A stretch of DNA of 34,251 bases from Caldifarciminota bacterium. GTDB taxonomy: Bacteria; Hydrothermota; Tepidihabitantia; B3-TA06. The notes under the pieces are model-generated. The model had not been told where the DNA came from. It saw nothing but the letters and a program-made list of their open reading frames with translations, and searched no databases. Shown one piece after another: positions 14,811 through 23,243 of this stretch. Every line of letters starts with the position of its first letter. Position 1 is the stretch's first letter. Both the position numbers and the translations under genes were made by a program. Where the stretch lies: the NCBI GenBank assembly GCA_016934635.1, contig JAFGSK010000085.1, positions 1 to 34,251 of the forward strand. Reading direction: 5' to 3'.

Positions 14811-15741
14811 ACGCAGGGAACCAGGGCTGCCGCAGGCGATGCTTGCAAGGTTCGAGGAGATGGGTCTGGATCTGGATGTGTTCGTTCCGGCCCTGCTCAG
14901 GCTTCCCTCCCAGACCTTTCGCATCAACACCCTAAAGGCCGATCGAGAGAGCGTGCTAGATGCATTATCCTATCTCGATCCGGAACCGGTGGAATGGAAC
15001 GATTTGGTGTTTAGGGTCAAGGGTAGACAGAAGTTAGGAAATCTGGTTGAGCATTTCCTGGGGCTTATCTACGTTCAGGATTCCTCATCTACTATCCCTG
15101 TGACCGTCCTTGAACCCGAGCCCGGGGAACGTATCCTGGACATGGCTTCAGCCCCCGGATCCAAGACCACCCAGATAGCCGCGGGAATGCAAAACTCAGG
15201 CCTCTTGATTGCAAACGAGGTTTCGGTAAAAAGGATTGCCGCCCTGACAGGGAATCTTGACCGCAGCGGGGTTCTTAACTCTGTGGTTACAAAGCAGCCG
15301 GGCCAGGCTTACGGGCATATCGCGACAGGATATTTCGATCGCATCCTGCTCGATGCTCCCTGCTCGTCTGAAGGCACACTTTCCCGATCTATGCGAACCC
15401 TTGAAATATGGTCCGAGAATTCAATCATACGGTTGGCCAATATCCAGCATGCGTTGATTCTTTCAGCTTACTACGCACTCAAGCCCGGAGGGGTATTGGT
15501 TTACTCAACCTGCACATTTGCGCCTGAGGAAAACGAAGGAACGGTAACGCATCTTCTTGAGAGATTTCCCGAGTCGATCGTTGAGCCTTTGGAACTTAAG
15601 GGCATCGACTCACAGCCGGGTTTCAGCGAATGGCGAGGCGAAGACTTTGACCCAAGGGTTAAAAACATGGCTAGGATCTTCCCTCACTTGCACGACGGAG
15701 AAGGATTTTGCGTAGCAAAGATAAGAAAACCTCTCACCTGA
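14800..15741 (+). CDS. RsmF/NSUN-type RNA cytosine-C5 methyltransferase
   Basis: It is predicted to methylate cytosine C5 in rRNA or tRNA using S-adenosylmethionine. The 313-aa protein has the Rossmann fold with motif I ILDMASAPGSKTTQIA (about 111-126). Motif IV is LLDAPCSSEGTLSRS and motif VI is VYSTCTFAPEENEGTV; these hold the two Cys used by the NOL1/NOP2/Sun family (release and catalysis). It starts at TTG 14800, preceded by GGAGGAGG inside the DUF763 gene. The protein is shorter than full RsmF because the C-terminal RNA-binding part appears as the separate overlapping gene at 15708. The exact RNA target cannot be read from sequence. Confidence 0.92.
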   Translation: MSAKRREPGLPQAMLARFEEMGLDLDVFVPALLRLPSQTFRINTLKADRESVLDALSYLDPEPVEWNDLVFRVKGRQKLGNLVEHFLGLIYVQDSSSTIPVTVLEPEPGERILDMASAPGSKTTQIAAGMQNSGLLIANEVSVKRIAALTGNLDRSGVLNSVVTKQPGQAYGHIATGYFDRILLDAPCSSEGTLSRSMRTLEIWSENSIIRLANIQHALILSAYYALKPGGVLVYSTCTFAPEENEGTVTHLLERFPESIVEPLELKGIDSQPGFSEWRGEDFDPRVKNMARIFPHLHDGEGFCVAKIRKPLT

Positions 15742-16193
15742 AACGCCCTGAGAGAACCCAGGATGTTTTGATAGCCAGGATGCTGGCTTCGTTCGAGGAG
15801 CGCTTTGGTATTGATTCGAAACATTTTCACGCATACCGTCTCTTTACGCGTTCCAACGACGTTTGGTGCTCATCCCTCGATGCCGGGAAGGCGGAGTTTC
15901 CCCACGTCGTGAGACGGGGTTTAAGACTGGCTCGTGTATTCGATTTCAGCGTAAAGCCGACCACGAATGCGGTTCAACTCTTCGGGCATCTGGTGAAGCG
16001 CAACCGAATCGATTTGGACCCGGATGAGACGCGGCTGTTCCTGAAAGGCGAGACCCAGAAGATCGAAGCCCCCCGGGACGCGACCGACGGCTTCGTGGCG
16101 GCGTTTTACAAGGGCTTTGCTTTAGGGATAGGCCTTCTTAAGGGAGAAAACCTCAAGAGCCAGGTGCCGCGTTCGCGCCGGGTAATCGGGTAA
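15708..16193 (+). CDS. RsmF C-terminal / PUA-like RNA-binding protein
   Basis: A 161-aa basic protein resembling the PUA-like C-terminal domain found on RsmF-type methyltransferases. Suggestive segments are HAYRLFTRSNDVWCSSL, VVRRGLRLARVFDFSVKPTTNAVQLFG and DATDGFVAAFYKGFALGIGLLKG. It starts at TTG 15708, inside and out of frame with the methyltransferase gene, which ends at 15741 (34-nt overlap); AAGGA lies a few bases upstream. It may supply RNA binding in trans to the methyltransferase. The similarity is judged by eye, so the domain name is less certain than the gene itself. Confidence 0.7.
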   Translation: MRSKDKKTSHLKRPERTQDVLIARMLASFEERFGIDSKHFHAYRLFTRSNDVWCSSLDAGKAEFPHVVRRGLRLARVFDFSVKPTTNAVQLFGHLVKRNRIDLDPDETRLFLKGETQKIEAPRDATDGFVAAFYKGFALGIGLLKGENLKSQVPRSRRVIG

Positions 16194-16252
16194 GGTACCC
16201 TTTTGGCAACACGTTGATTCCACCTTTACAAAGTTTGCTCCCCTCACCCTAA

Positions 16253-16273
16253 CCCTCTCCCGAAGGGAGAGGG
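16253..16273. repeat. 9-bp stem hairpin between convergent genes
   Basis: CCCTCTCCC (16253-16261) and GGGAGAGGG (16265-16273) pair around a GAA loop, preceded by CCCCTCACCCTAA. This CCTCACCCTAACCCTCTCCC-type sequence is seen as a dispersed intergenic repeat in many bacterial genomes. Its place between two convergent genes suits a bidirectional transcription stop, though no T-tract follows. Confidence 0.7.
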
Positions 16274-16302
16274 AAGATGCCACCCTTAATAAGGAAGGCG
16301 GA

Positions 16303-19300
16303 TCATTCCGTTCCCTCTACGATTTGAATCTCTTCCTCGGTAAGATCGTACAACCTATAGACCAGCTGGTCAATCTTCCGGTCGGTTTCGGCTATCGCAT
16401 CAACAATCGGTGTGAGTTTGGATTTGTACTTCTCAAAACCTTTCGAGAGAAGTTCGTAGTTGCGGGGTTCGCGGGTGTCGAATTTAGACAAGGGGTTTAA
16501 ACCCCTTGTCTCGCTTAAGCCCCTTGTCCGGGGCTTTGCCTTTGCCACAAAGTCGGCAAGGGCGTTGGCGCTTTCGAGCTTTTCCAGGTTGCGGATTTTA
16601 CTTTTGCCGGTAAGTTCGTCTATCTTGGTTTCCAAAAGGTGCTCCAGCCAGCCGGTATAGTCGGTTTCAATTTCCTGCTTGCGTTTGTGCAGGTCAAGCA
16701 TGTTTTGAGCCATGTTAACCATATCGTCGTGCATCTTTTTGTCTTCGGGCTTAGAGAAGTCGATTGTACGGATGGGAAGTTGAGAGAGAAACTGACGATT
16801 GGCCGAAAGCCACCCACCACGGAACGGCGCACTTACGAATGGAAAGAACCACCGCAGAAGCCTGGAATTCAATAATCCAAGGATATAGGGTAAATCCTGC
16901 TTTGAGTATTCATCTTTCAAGGTAACACCACCTACATCCACGTTATCCAAAAAGTGTTTTCCGTCGGGGTCGAAAGCAGCTAAGAGAGATTCCACAAGGC
17001 GTGGCACACAAAGTTTTACCTTATCCTGTATTCCAATATTCTGACTCCGCCCGAAGCGATACCAGTCTTTATCTCGAAACTTCCCATTTTCGCGATTCTC
17101 TAGCCTGCTTTTATTTTTTAGTAAATAAGCAGCAAGTGTAGGATAGTTTTTAGACAAAGTATCAAATCCAATCAACTCGACCGTTTTCTCTATGACCTTG
17201 TATGGAAAGATAATATATTGTCTTTTCGGTAAAGGGTCATAGCGAGAAACATCCGTACCACTAACGAGAGGGAAAATAAGACCCTTCTTAAACAACCATT
17301 CTTCATCCAGGGCTTTGGAGTACAGTCTAAAAGTTGTGGTTGTTTCGTCTACAAGGTTCATTATAAACACATCGTCGGCGCTTGTCTGAAGACCGACGAA
17401 TAAATGAGCCACATCCCCCAATTTCTGCGGCATCCGTTTGAGTTTTGCATAGAGCTTACGGCCATTGCCTGCAACAAAGTTCCATTCAGAACCGGTAATC
17501 TCCGTAGCAGGGATAACCTCTTCGTAAGCTTCTCTCGTAGTTTGCCATACTTCTAAATCGTCAACCCTCACAAGTCGACATTTGTCAACAGCCTTCTTCC
17601 TCAAAAACATAAGACAGGTGTAGGTTGTTGCCTCGGGGAATACCTGCTGAAAACCAAAGTGGACTACATGGGTGAGATGTTTCCCTTTACTTAAGAGACT
17701 GCGCAATCCAACGCCATATTGAGAGTTGAAGAATTTGTGGGGCAAGATGTAACCAAAATAACTCGTTTTGTTCAGCAATGAATGACCTCGTTCGACGAAT
17801 ACAACGTAAATATCGTAGTTACCTTCACTAGCCGCAACGTACCTCTGTTTGTAAAAATCTAAATCTGCTGCGGCGGTTTTTTTCAATTTCTGAATCCGCA
17901 CATACGGTGGATTCCCGATCACCGCGTCGAAGCCGGGATTGTCAAGCGGTCGGCCTTTGGTATCAAAGAACACCTCGGGGAACTCAAGCTCCCAGTGGAA
18001 AAAGCGGTGTTCGTCCCACAGCCGGTCAGCCTTGTCAAACCACGCTTCACCCTCGAATTGCTGTAAAGCGTCTTCCTTGCCCCCTCCCAGGGCGTCGATC
18101 ACCCGCGAGTAATCATCGGGCTTAACCTCGTTTCCAAAGTATGTAGAAATCCACACGTCAGCCGCTTTGCGGAAGGGCAGGGTCTGGTTTCGGGCGGTTT
18201 CCAACAAACCCATCTTCATATGAATCTGTTCGAGGGTGTCCGAGGGCATATCCTCAATCTGCTTGTAGAAGCCGATGGTCTTGGCCGAGTAGCGAGCCAC
18301 CATGTCCGTAAACAGGGGCTGGTTTTCCTCACCCGGCAGGGTGCCGAGTTCCGCCACTTTCGCGCCGATGAGCGAGTCGCCGCACCGCAGGTGATGATCG
18401 AGGAACGAAAGCGGCTTGTCGCGAGCCACGGTGTGCAGCCACAGCGAAAGCTTGGCCAGCTCCACGGCCAGCATGTTCTTGTCAACTCCGAAGATGCATC
18501 GCTCGATAACCAGGCGCTTTGCCTTGCCTATTTCGTCTTCGGTCTCCTCGACCTTTTTCTTTCCCAGAAGCTGACGAGCCAGGAAGTCGGTTGCCTCGAC
18601 CAGAAAGTGTCCTGAACCTATGGCCGGGTCAAGAACCTTGAGTTCGAGAAGCTCCTTGTCGGTTTTGCACTTCTCGGCAAGAGGCCCCAGTGCATGCTCC
18701 ACGATGTAGGAAACGATGTAGTCCGGGGTATAGTAGGAACCGGTGGCCTTGCGCTCGTCACGCTTAAAAACCGGGTAGTACTGGCCTTTATCTACCCGGT
18801 CTGTAACGTTATCCTTTTCGTGCTTATCGGCTTCAGACTTCCACTTTTCCCGCTTGCCGTTGCGGACCGCAATCATCGGCTCTTCAGCAATCTCCAGCCG
18901 GTTCTCTAAAAGTCCTTCGTAGATGCTTCCCAGGTCCCTGACCTCCAGACTGGAATAGTCGATGAATTCCTGTCTTGAGCTTTGCTTATCTTTGCCGTTT
19001 GCTCTAGCAATACAGAGCAGGTAGATTACTTCAGCAAGAACCCAGTCTGAAACCTTGTACTTTTCAAAAAATTCGTGCTGGTCATTATCGAAAAGTCCGC
19101 CATTATATGGAGGTATACGGAATGTTTCATCGCCTATGTTGATGAGGGTAAACAGAGAGTTTAACTTTCCCCACAAGGTAAAGGTTTTCTTGCTGTACTT
19201 AAGATGGTGGTCCAGCTTGTGCGTAACCTCCTCCCTAACGTGGTAAAGGCTATAGATTTGCTTGTAGTCAGGGCTGTCTGCAATGGGCAGGAGATGCTTT

Positions 19301-20205
19301 GATTCGGCGAACAGAACGAATAATAGACGGTATAGGAGAACGAAGCAATTTTCCCGTATCGTTTCCTTGTCTTTAACGGAATCGAGTTCGTTGCCCTTAT
19401 AGTCAGCAAAACCCTGAGCAAGAAATCTCAATGCTTTGTAGACGTTGTCCTTAAGTTCGGCGCCAACCGCCTGTGCGTAGTCGACCGAACCTGCAAGAAC
19501 GTAGTCGAGGAAATCGGGAAAGGCTTGTCTCCGGAAGAAAAGGTAGAAATACTTAAAGGCTTCTAGCCTATCCAGCCGGGTCATACCCTTACCGAAAAGC
19601 GAACCTTCGGGACCTATAAGCTCGACGAGATCGACCTGGTAGTACCGGTCAAGCCTCTTGCTCTGTTCACGCTCATAAAGCCGCCAGTAGCGACCGTTGG
19701 TAAGTATACCCCACTTTACTTCGCTGTGGTAAAGGTATTGCTGCATCTGGTATGCGGGGTTTCGGCTTTCGAAAAGCGTCGGCTGATCGAGCAGGGATAC
19801 GTCTAGTTTTCTGTCCCACTTCTTGGCTTCGCATAAACCGACCGAGGTCTTGAATACGCCCCAATCTTCGTTGATATGGCGCAGGGCTTCGTCCCTTGAG
19901 TCTTCAGAATCGAATAGCGCGTAGTCGGGTTTTTTTATTCCCTCAGAAGTCTTCTCGGACGGTTGAACAATGGTGTGATGCCCGAGTATATCAAGAATCG
20001 GCTGAATAAAGAACTGTTCCAGCTGTGATTCATTGAGATTCGGAACCTCGGTCTCCTTTTCCGAATAGAGTTTGCGAATCTTATCGAAAGCTTCACCGAG
20101 ATCTATATCACTACTCCAACGTTTTTCTTCCGGGCTTGGAAGAATCTTATCAAGGTAGTGATCTGAGAAAAGGCCCTTGTTGATATGAATTGAATCTGCG
20201 CCCAT
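16303..20205 (-). CDS. Eco57I-type (type IIG-like) restriction/methyltransferase protein
   Basis: A single-chain restriction-modification-like protein of 1300 aa. The N-terminus carries a likely PD-(D/E)xK nuclease: PDYALF at about 93 and CEAKKW at about 125, followed by WGILTNGRYWRLYERE. The adenine-N6 methyltransferase core has GSYYTP (motif X, about 489), VLDPAIGSGHF (motif I, about 524) and IGNPPYVRIQ (motif IV, about 763). A TaqI/Eco57I-like target recognition region and a helical tail follow. ATG 20205 was chosen because the -10 promoter element lies inside the longer frame that begins at 20229. A palindromic repeat is embedded near residue 1235. Next to it is a TrlF-like ATPase. BREX PglX proteins have a similar layout, but no other BREX gene is visible. 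Confidence 0.88.
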   Translation of the reverse strand: MGADSIHINKGLFSDHYLDKILPSPEEKRWSSDIDLGEAFDKIRKLYSEKETEVPNLNESQLEQFFIQPILDILGHHTIVQPSEKTSEGIKKPDYALFDSEDSRDEALRHINEDWGVFKTSVGLCEAKKWDRKLDVSLLDQPTLFESRNPAYQMQQYLYHSEVKWGILTNGRYWRLYEREQSKRLDRYYQVDLVELIGPEGSLFGKGMTRLDRLEAFKYFYLFFRRQAFPDFLDYVLAGSVDYAQAVGAELKDNVYKALRFLAQGFADYKGNELDSVKDKETIRENCFVLLYRLLFVLFAESKHLLPIADSPDYKQIYSLYHVREEVTHKLDHHLKYSKKTFTLWGKLNSLFTLINIGDETFRIPPYNGGLFDNDQHEFFEKYKVSDWVLAEVIYLLCIARANGKDKQSSRQEFIDYSSLEVRDLGSIYEGLLENRLEIAEEPMIAVRNGKREKWKSEADKHEKDNVTDRVDKGQYYPVFKRDERKATGSYYTPDYIVSYIVEHALGPLAEKCKTDKELLELKVLDPAIGSGHFLVEATDFLARQLLGKKKVEETEDEIGKAKRLVIERCIFGVDKNMLAVELAKLSLWLHTVARDKPLSFLDHHLRCGDSLIGAKVAELGTLPGEENQPLFTDMVARYSAKTIGFYKQIEDMPSDTLEQIHMKMGLLETARNQTLPFRKAADVWISTYFGNEVKPDDYSRVIDALGGGKEDALQQFEGEAWFDKADRLWDEHRFFHWELEFPEVFFDTKGRPLDNPGFDAVIGNPPYVRIQKLKKTAAADLDFYKQRYVAASEGNYDIYVVFVERGHSLLNKTSYFGYILPHKFFNSQYGVGLRSLLSKGKHLTHVVHFGFQQVFPEATTYTCLMFLRKKAVDKCRLVRVDDLEVWQTTREAYEEVIPATEITGSEWNFVAGNGRKLYAKLKRMPQKLGDVAHLFVGLQTSADDVFIMNLVDETTTTFRLYSKALDEEWLFKKGLIFPLVSGTDVSRYDPLPKRQYIIFPYKVIEKTVELIGFDTLSKNYPTLAAYLLKNKSRLENRENGKFRDKDWYRFGRSQNIGIQDKVKLCVPRLVESLLAAFDPDGKHFLDNVDVGGVTLKDEYSKQDLPYILGLLNSRLLRWFFPFVSAPFRGGWLSANRQFLSQLPIRTIDFSKPEDKKMHDDMVNMAQNMLDLHKRKQEIETDYTGWLEHLLETKIDELTGKSKIRNLEKLESANALADFVAKAKPRTRGLSETRGLNPLSKFDTREPRNYELLSKGFEKYKSKLTPIVDAIAETDRKIDQLVYRLYDLTEEEIQIVEGTE
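16487..16536. repeat. Palindromic element inside the restriction/methyltransferase gene
   Basis: Positions 16487-16510 form a perfect 24-nt palindrome centred on TTTAAA (arms GACAAGGGG and CCCCTTGTC). A second inverted repeat follows, AAGCCCC (16517-16523) and GGGGCTT (16530-16536), whose middle repeats the CCCCTTGTC string. The reading frame is kept and reads PRTRGLSETRGLNPLSKF, a low-complexity insertion in the helical tail. It looks like an in-frame mobile palindromic element of the kind known from other bacteria. Confidence 0.8.
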
Positions 20206-20215
20206 AATCAATTGC

Positions 20216-20243
20216 AGTATATCAAACAAAAGAATGCGGTCAA
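20216..20243 (-). promoter_or_regulatory. Promoter of the restriction/methyltransferase gene (TTGACC-16-TATACT)
   Basis: On the minus strand TTGACC (20238-20243) and TATACT (20216-20221) are 16 nt apart. The -10 ends 10 nt before ATG 20205, so the mRNA leader would be about 3-5 nt and lack a ribosome binding site. Confidence 0.6.
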
Positions 20244-20280
20244 GTTTTATGTGCTAATGGATTTTCACTAACTATCTTCA

Positions 20281-20294
20281 AACGGCTAGCCGTT
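20281..20294. repeat. 14-bp perfect palindrome between the two defence-like genes
   Basis: AACGGCTAGCCGTT is self-complementary. It lies in the 150-nt spacer after the TrlF-like gene and upstream of the promoter of the restriction/methyltransferase gene. It could be an operator or part of a weak terminator; nothing else in 20244-20355 is recognised. Confidence 0.5.
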
Positions 20295-20355
20295 CGACTC
20301 CGAAAGGAAAGATTACTACATATTTTCCGGCGCTATCTTCGCGAGAAAAATGACG

Positions 20356-23007
20356 TCAAAGCCCGTACTTTTCCTTGCGTATCTCGAAGGCTTCACGGCC
20401 TCCCTCAAGGATGCGTTCCACTAGGTCTTTGATCTCGGGAGAATCGATGTACCCGTATCGTCCCTCGCGCAGGTAGCCGTGTTCGACGTCGGCCTCGAGC
20501 GCCAGTATCTGAGAGGCGTCACCGAGAACCGGGATGTTGGCGTTGTGGGTGGCAACCAGGAACTGACGCTTGTCCATCTCTTCGCGGAAACGCTTGGCTA
20601 TCTCCTCGACGATGAAGGCATTGTCCAAATCCTCCTCAGGCTGATCTACGACGAGTGGATAGGGAGACTCAAGCAAAAGAATCCCCAGGATGGCCGTGCA
20701 TCGCTGACCGTCGGAGAGATGTTCTACGTCGCGGTATCGTGTCTCTTTCTTGGTCCCCAGATTTAACTGTATGATTACCTCAGGAGGGCTATAAACCATC
20801 TCCATGCGACACAAGGTTTCCTCCTCAAAGGTAGGAACAGAACTCTGAGGTGAGAGCTTGAGAAGCCCGGCTAAAGCCTCACTGTCCCCTGAACGTGAAA
20901 GCCGCGCCAGTTCAGCGAAACTGAACCCCTCGTCCTCGGCGATGCGAAGCGCGTCTTCGGTATCCAGAGTAGGGATGAAATGTCGCAGTTCGGTAACGAT
21001 ACGCCTAGGGGCACCCTTGCGAGAGATTTCGATGCGTATCTTTCCGTCCAACTCGGTGTTCCACGTCTTAACACGGTTGGATAGAACTTCAAGACGAGAA
21101 GCGCGAAGTTCTCTCAGCTCGCCCAGCAAAGCCAGACGCTCGTCACGTTTCATGGATAGCTTAGTGGCAACGGCGTCTCTGGCGACCCTGAATTCCCTCA
21201 GACGCAAAACCTCTTTTTCAAGGTTGATGTATTCGTTGATGTCCATTCCCGGAAAGCGATCCTGAAGGCTGCGAAGGCTTTCCCTGAACCGCTCTTCACC
21301 CTCGGCGTAAAGCTCGTCCCATTGTTCCTTGTACTGATTATGCCTTTCTTCGGTAATCTGAAGAGTGTTGATCAATGCCTGGATACTGCCCTCAAAATCG
21401 CCAACGAACTCCACAAGGGTATTGGTGTATTCGTCGATAAGATCAGGGTGCAGCGGTTTGGCGGTCCCCTCCTGGACCGACCGCAGTCGGGATGAGGTTT
21501 CACTTATGAGATCGAGAAGCATCTTCTTCATCTCCACGAGAACGGTTTCTCCCCTCGAAAATACATGACCTTCCTGTTCAAAACCTCGTTTTTCTTCAAT
21601 CTTGGCAGGCATATCCATCTCAAGGAAGCGATTGAGTTTTTCCTCTGCGGCGGCCAGTTTTCCAAGTTCGCCGTCTCGCTTTGCCAGATCATCGGTCAGA
21701 GTGGTTATCTCTTCGGTCTGGTGTTTCAACTTCTCGAGGATGAGTTCTTCCTGTTCCTTCAGGGAGTATATCTCCTTTTCACAGAGACGCTCGAGTAACC
21801 GGAGTTGGAAGTTCTGCTGTTTGGAGATTTCGTATATCTCCTTGTTTCCGAAAACCTCACCGCGAAATACGTCCTTAGGATTCACGTCGAGTTTTTCCCC
21901 GTTTTCCGCATTGCGAACTACCGGAGTGAACGGATAGATACGCTCTATAAGATAGCGCTTGGGTAATGGATCGTGGGATTCGACCAGGAGGGATATCTTT
22001 GAGCCTGGCATGAATACGTCCCTTAGTATCTGTTCGTGGCTTTCCCGGTTGCGGTCGGTTTTTGGTAACTCATCGAGTGCATACCTTATAGTTTCAATGA
22101 TCGTTGTTTTCCCTGTTCCCCGACCGCCTATCAGGGAGTTGAATCCTGGATTGAAGTGTATCTCAAGACCGTCGAGGAACCCTCCTTCCCAACGAGCCCC
22201 AAGTAGTTGGGAATAGGAACGTTTCTCGATTTGGTGGGGGAAAAGAACCTTGGTCCCTGCATCGAGTAGAGCCAGTCTCATGCCCTCAAGGTTAGGGGTT
22301 CCAAGCTTCACGGATACCTTCTCCTTACCTATTTCTTCCGGGCTTTTGGCAAATGAACCCGCAAGTCGGGCAAGGGGCAGTCTTCTCTCAAACCCTTTAT
22401 GGTTTCCAGATAGTATTTGTTCGTCTTCATCCGTAAGTGGTTGGGTCAGGAGCACCCCCCATAGCCAGGGGTCGGTAAGGACTCCAGGATGCTCTCGCAG
22501 GGCGTCGTTGTAAAGAGACAAGATCATTCCCTTGTTTGATCTGGCTCGAGCAATAACCTCTCGTGGAGGCAGGGTAACGGGCACCGGACGGTTGTTGCGG
22601 TAAAATCGCCCTTCTTTCTCGAGACCCAATTCATCCAGGAATTTCTCTAACTCCGCTTGAGGACGCTCAGGCTCGAAGAGCACGATGAGATCGACACCTT
22701 CCTCGAGTATGAGTCGTAATCCTGGATAAACGCTCACACCACGATCGCCGGCAACGGCCACCAGTTCGTCAATCCACGCACCACGCTCAGAAAGACCAAG
22801 GTTGTAATCGGCTGTCGCCAGGATCCTTATTTCCCTCTCCAATGCTTCCGTAACGATTTTATCAATGATTCGCATCCGGGACTCATCATAGGCGAACTCG
22901 AAATCACCCCCAACTTCGTAATCAGGGGAGGCCGGGGTCTTGATTGCAAGGTCGGCCCACATAGGCTTTGACCCGTTGGGTTTCTCCATCAGCTCTTCAA
23001 ATACCAT
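20356..23007 (-). CDS. TrlF-like PHP-SMC ATPase with degenerate PHP domain
   Basis: An 883-aa protein with an N-terminal PHP-phosphoesterase-like domain (about 1-230) fused to an SMC/RecF-type ATPase, the layout of the TrlF family. Walker A is GGRGTGKT (294-301). A long coiled-coil region (about 400-690) separates it from the ABC signature LSDGQ (764), Walker B PLVVDQPEED (784) and H-loop ATHNANIP (about 819). The PHP metal sites look lost: the expected DLHIHTPAS reads DLAIKTPAS (19-27) and the expected TDHN reads ADYN (66-69). The start ATG 23007 has AAGGAGGA upstream and its own promoter. Such ATPases are often found near restriction-modification genes. ATP-driven DNA or nucleotide sensing is likely; phosphoesterase activity is doubtful. 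Confidence 0.88.
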   Translation of the reverse strand: MVFEELMEKPNGSKPMWADLAIKTPASPDYEVGGDFEFAYDESRMRIIDKIVTEALEREIRILATADYNLGLSERGAWIDELVAVAGDRGVSVYPGLRLILEEGVDLIVLFEPERPQAELEKFLDELGLEKEGRFYRNNRPVPVTLPPREVIARARSNKGMILSLYNDALREHPGVLTDPWLWGVLLTQPLTDEDEQILSGNHKGFERRLPLARLAGSFAKSPEEIGKEKVSVKLGTPNLEGMRLALLDAGTKVLFPHQIEKRSYSQLLGARWEGGFLDGLEIHFNPGFNSLIGGRGTGKTTIIETIRYALDELPKTDRNRESHEQILRDVFMPGSKISLLVESHDPLPKRYLIERIYPFTPVVRNAENGEKLDVNPKDVFRGEVFGNKEIYEISKQQNFQLRLLERLCEKEIYSLKEQEELILEKLKHQTEEITTLTDDLAKRDGELGKLAAAEEKLNRFLEMDMPAKIEEKRGFEQEGHVFSRGETVLVEMKKMLLDLISETSSRLRSVQEGTAKPLHPDLIDEYTNTLVEFVGDFEGSIQALINTLQITEERHNQYKEQWDELYAEGEERFRESLRSLQDRFPGMDINEYINLEKEVLRLREFRVARDAVATKLSMKRDERLALLGELRELRASRLEVLSNRVKTWNTELDGKIRIEISRKGAPRRIVTELRHFIPTLDTEDALRIAEDEGFSFAELARLSRSGDSEALAGLLKLSPQSSVPTFEEETLCRMEMVYSPPEVIIQLNLGTKKETRYRDVEHLSDGQRCTAILGILLLESPYPLVVDQPEEDLDNAFIVEEIAKRFREEMDKRQFLVATHNANIPVLGDASQILALEADVEHGYLREGRYGYIDSPEIKDLVERILEGGREAFEIRKEKYGL

Positions 23008-23032
23008 CTATCCTCCTTGGAAGAACAAATAC

Positions 23033-23060
23033 ATTGTATTCCAAGATAGATTTTAGTCAA
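23033..23060 (-). promoter_or_regulatory. Promoter of the TrlF-like gene (TTGACT-16-TACAAT)
   Basis: Minus-strand TTGACT (23055-23060) and TACAAT (23033-23038) with a 16-nt spacer, 25 nt upstream of ATG 23007 with a perfect ribosome binding site between. It is divergent from the rpmH promoter about 120 nt away. Confidence 0.75.
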
Positions 23061-23181
23061 GCATTTTATATTATAGTGCACAATCATCCTAGCCCTTCAT
23101 GTTGGAAGCGAAATTTGAGGCGTTATCACTTAACTCGTACCCAACATTGGACTGATACGTGGTTTAAGCAACTTCTTTGAA

Positions 23182-23209
23182 TTGACTTCAGTGGATTTCG
23201 GATTATAAT
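23182..23209 (+). promoter_or_regulatory. rpmH operon promoter (TTGACT-16-TATAAT)
   Basis: TTGACT at 23182-23187 and TATAAT at 23204-23209, 16 nt apart, followed by AGAAAGGAG (23226-23234) and ATG 23244. It probably drives the rpmH-rnpA-yidD-yidC-jag-mnmE cluster. No DnaA-box cluster was seen in 23061-23181. Confidence 0.8.
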
Positions 23210-23243
23210 CATCGACTAAGGTCAAGAGAAAGGAGTTCATTTA

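Noticed and set aside
16303..23007. Complete BREX system
   Set aside because: The large methyltransferase resembles PglX in layout, but no brxA, brxB, brxC, pglZ or brxL is present, and the partner is a TrlF-like ATPase.
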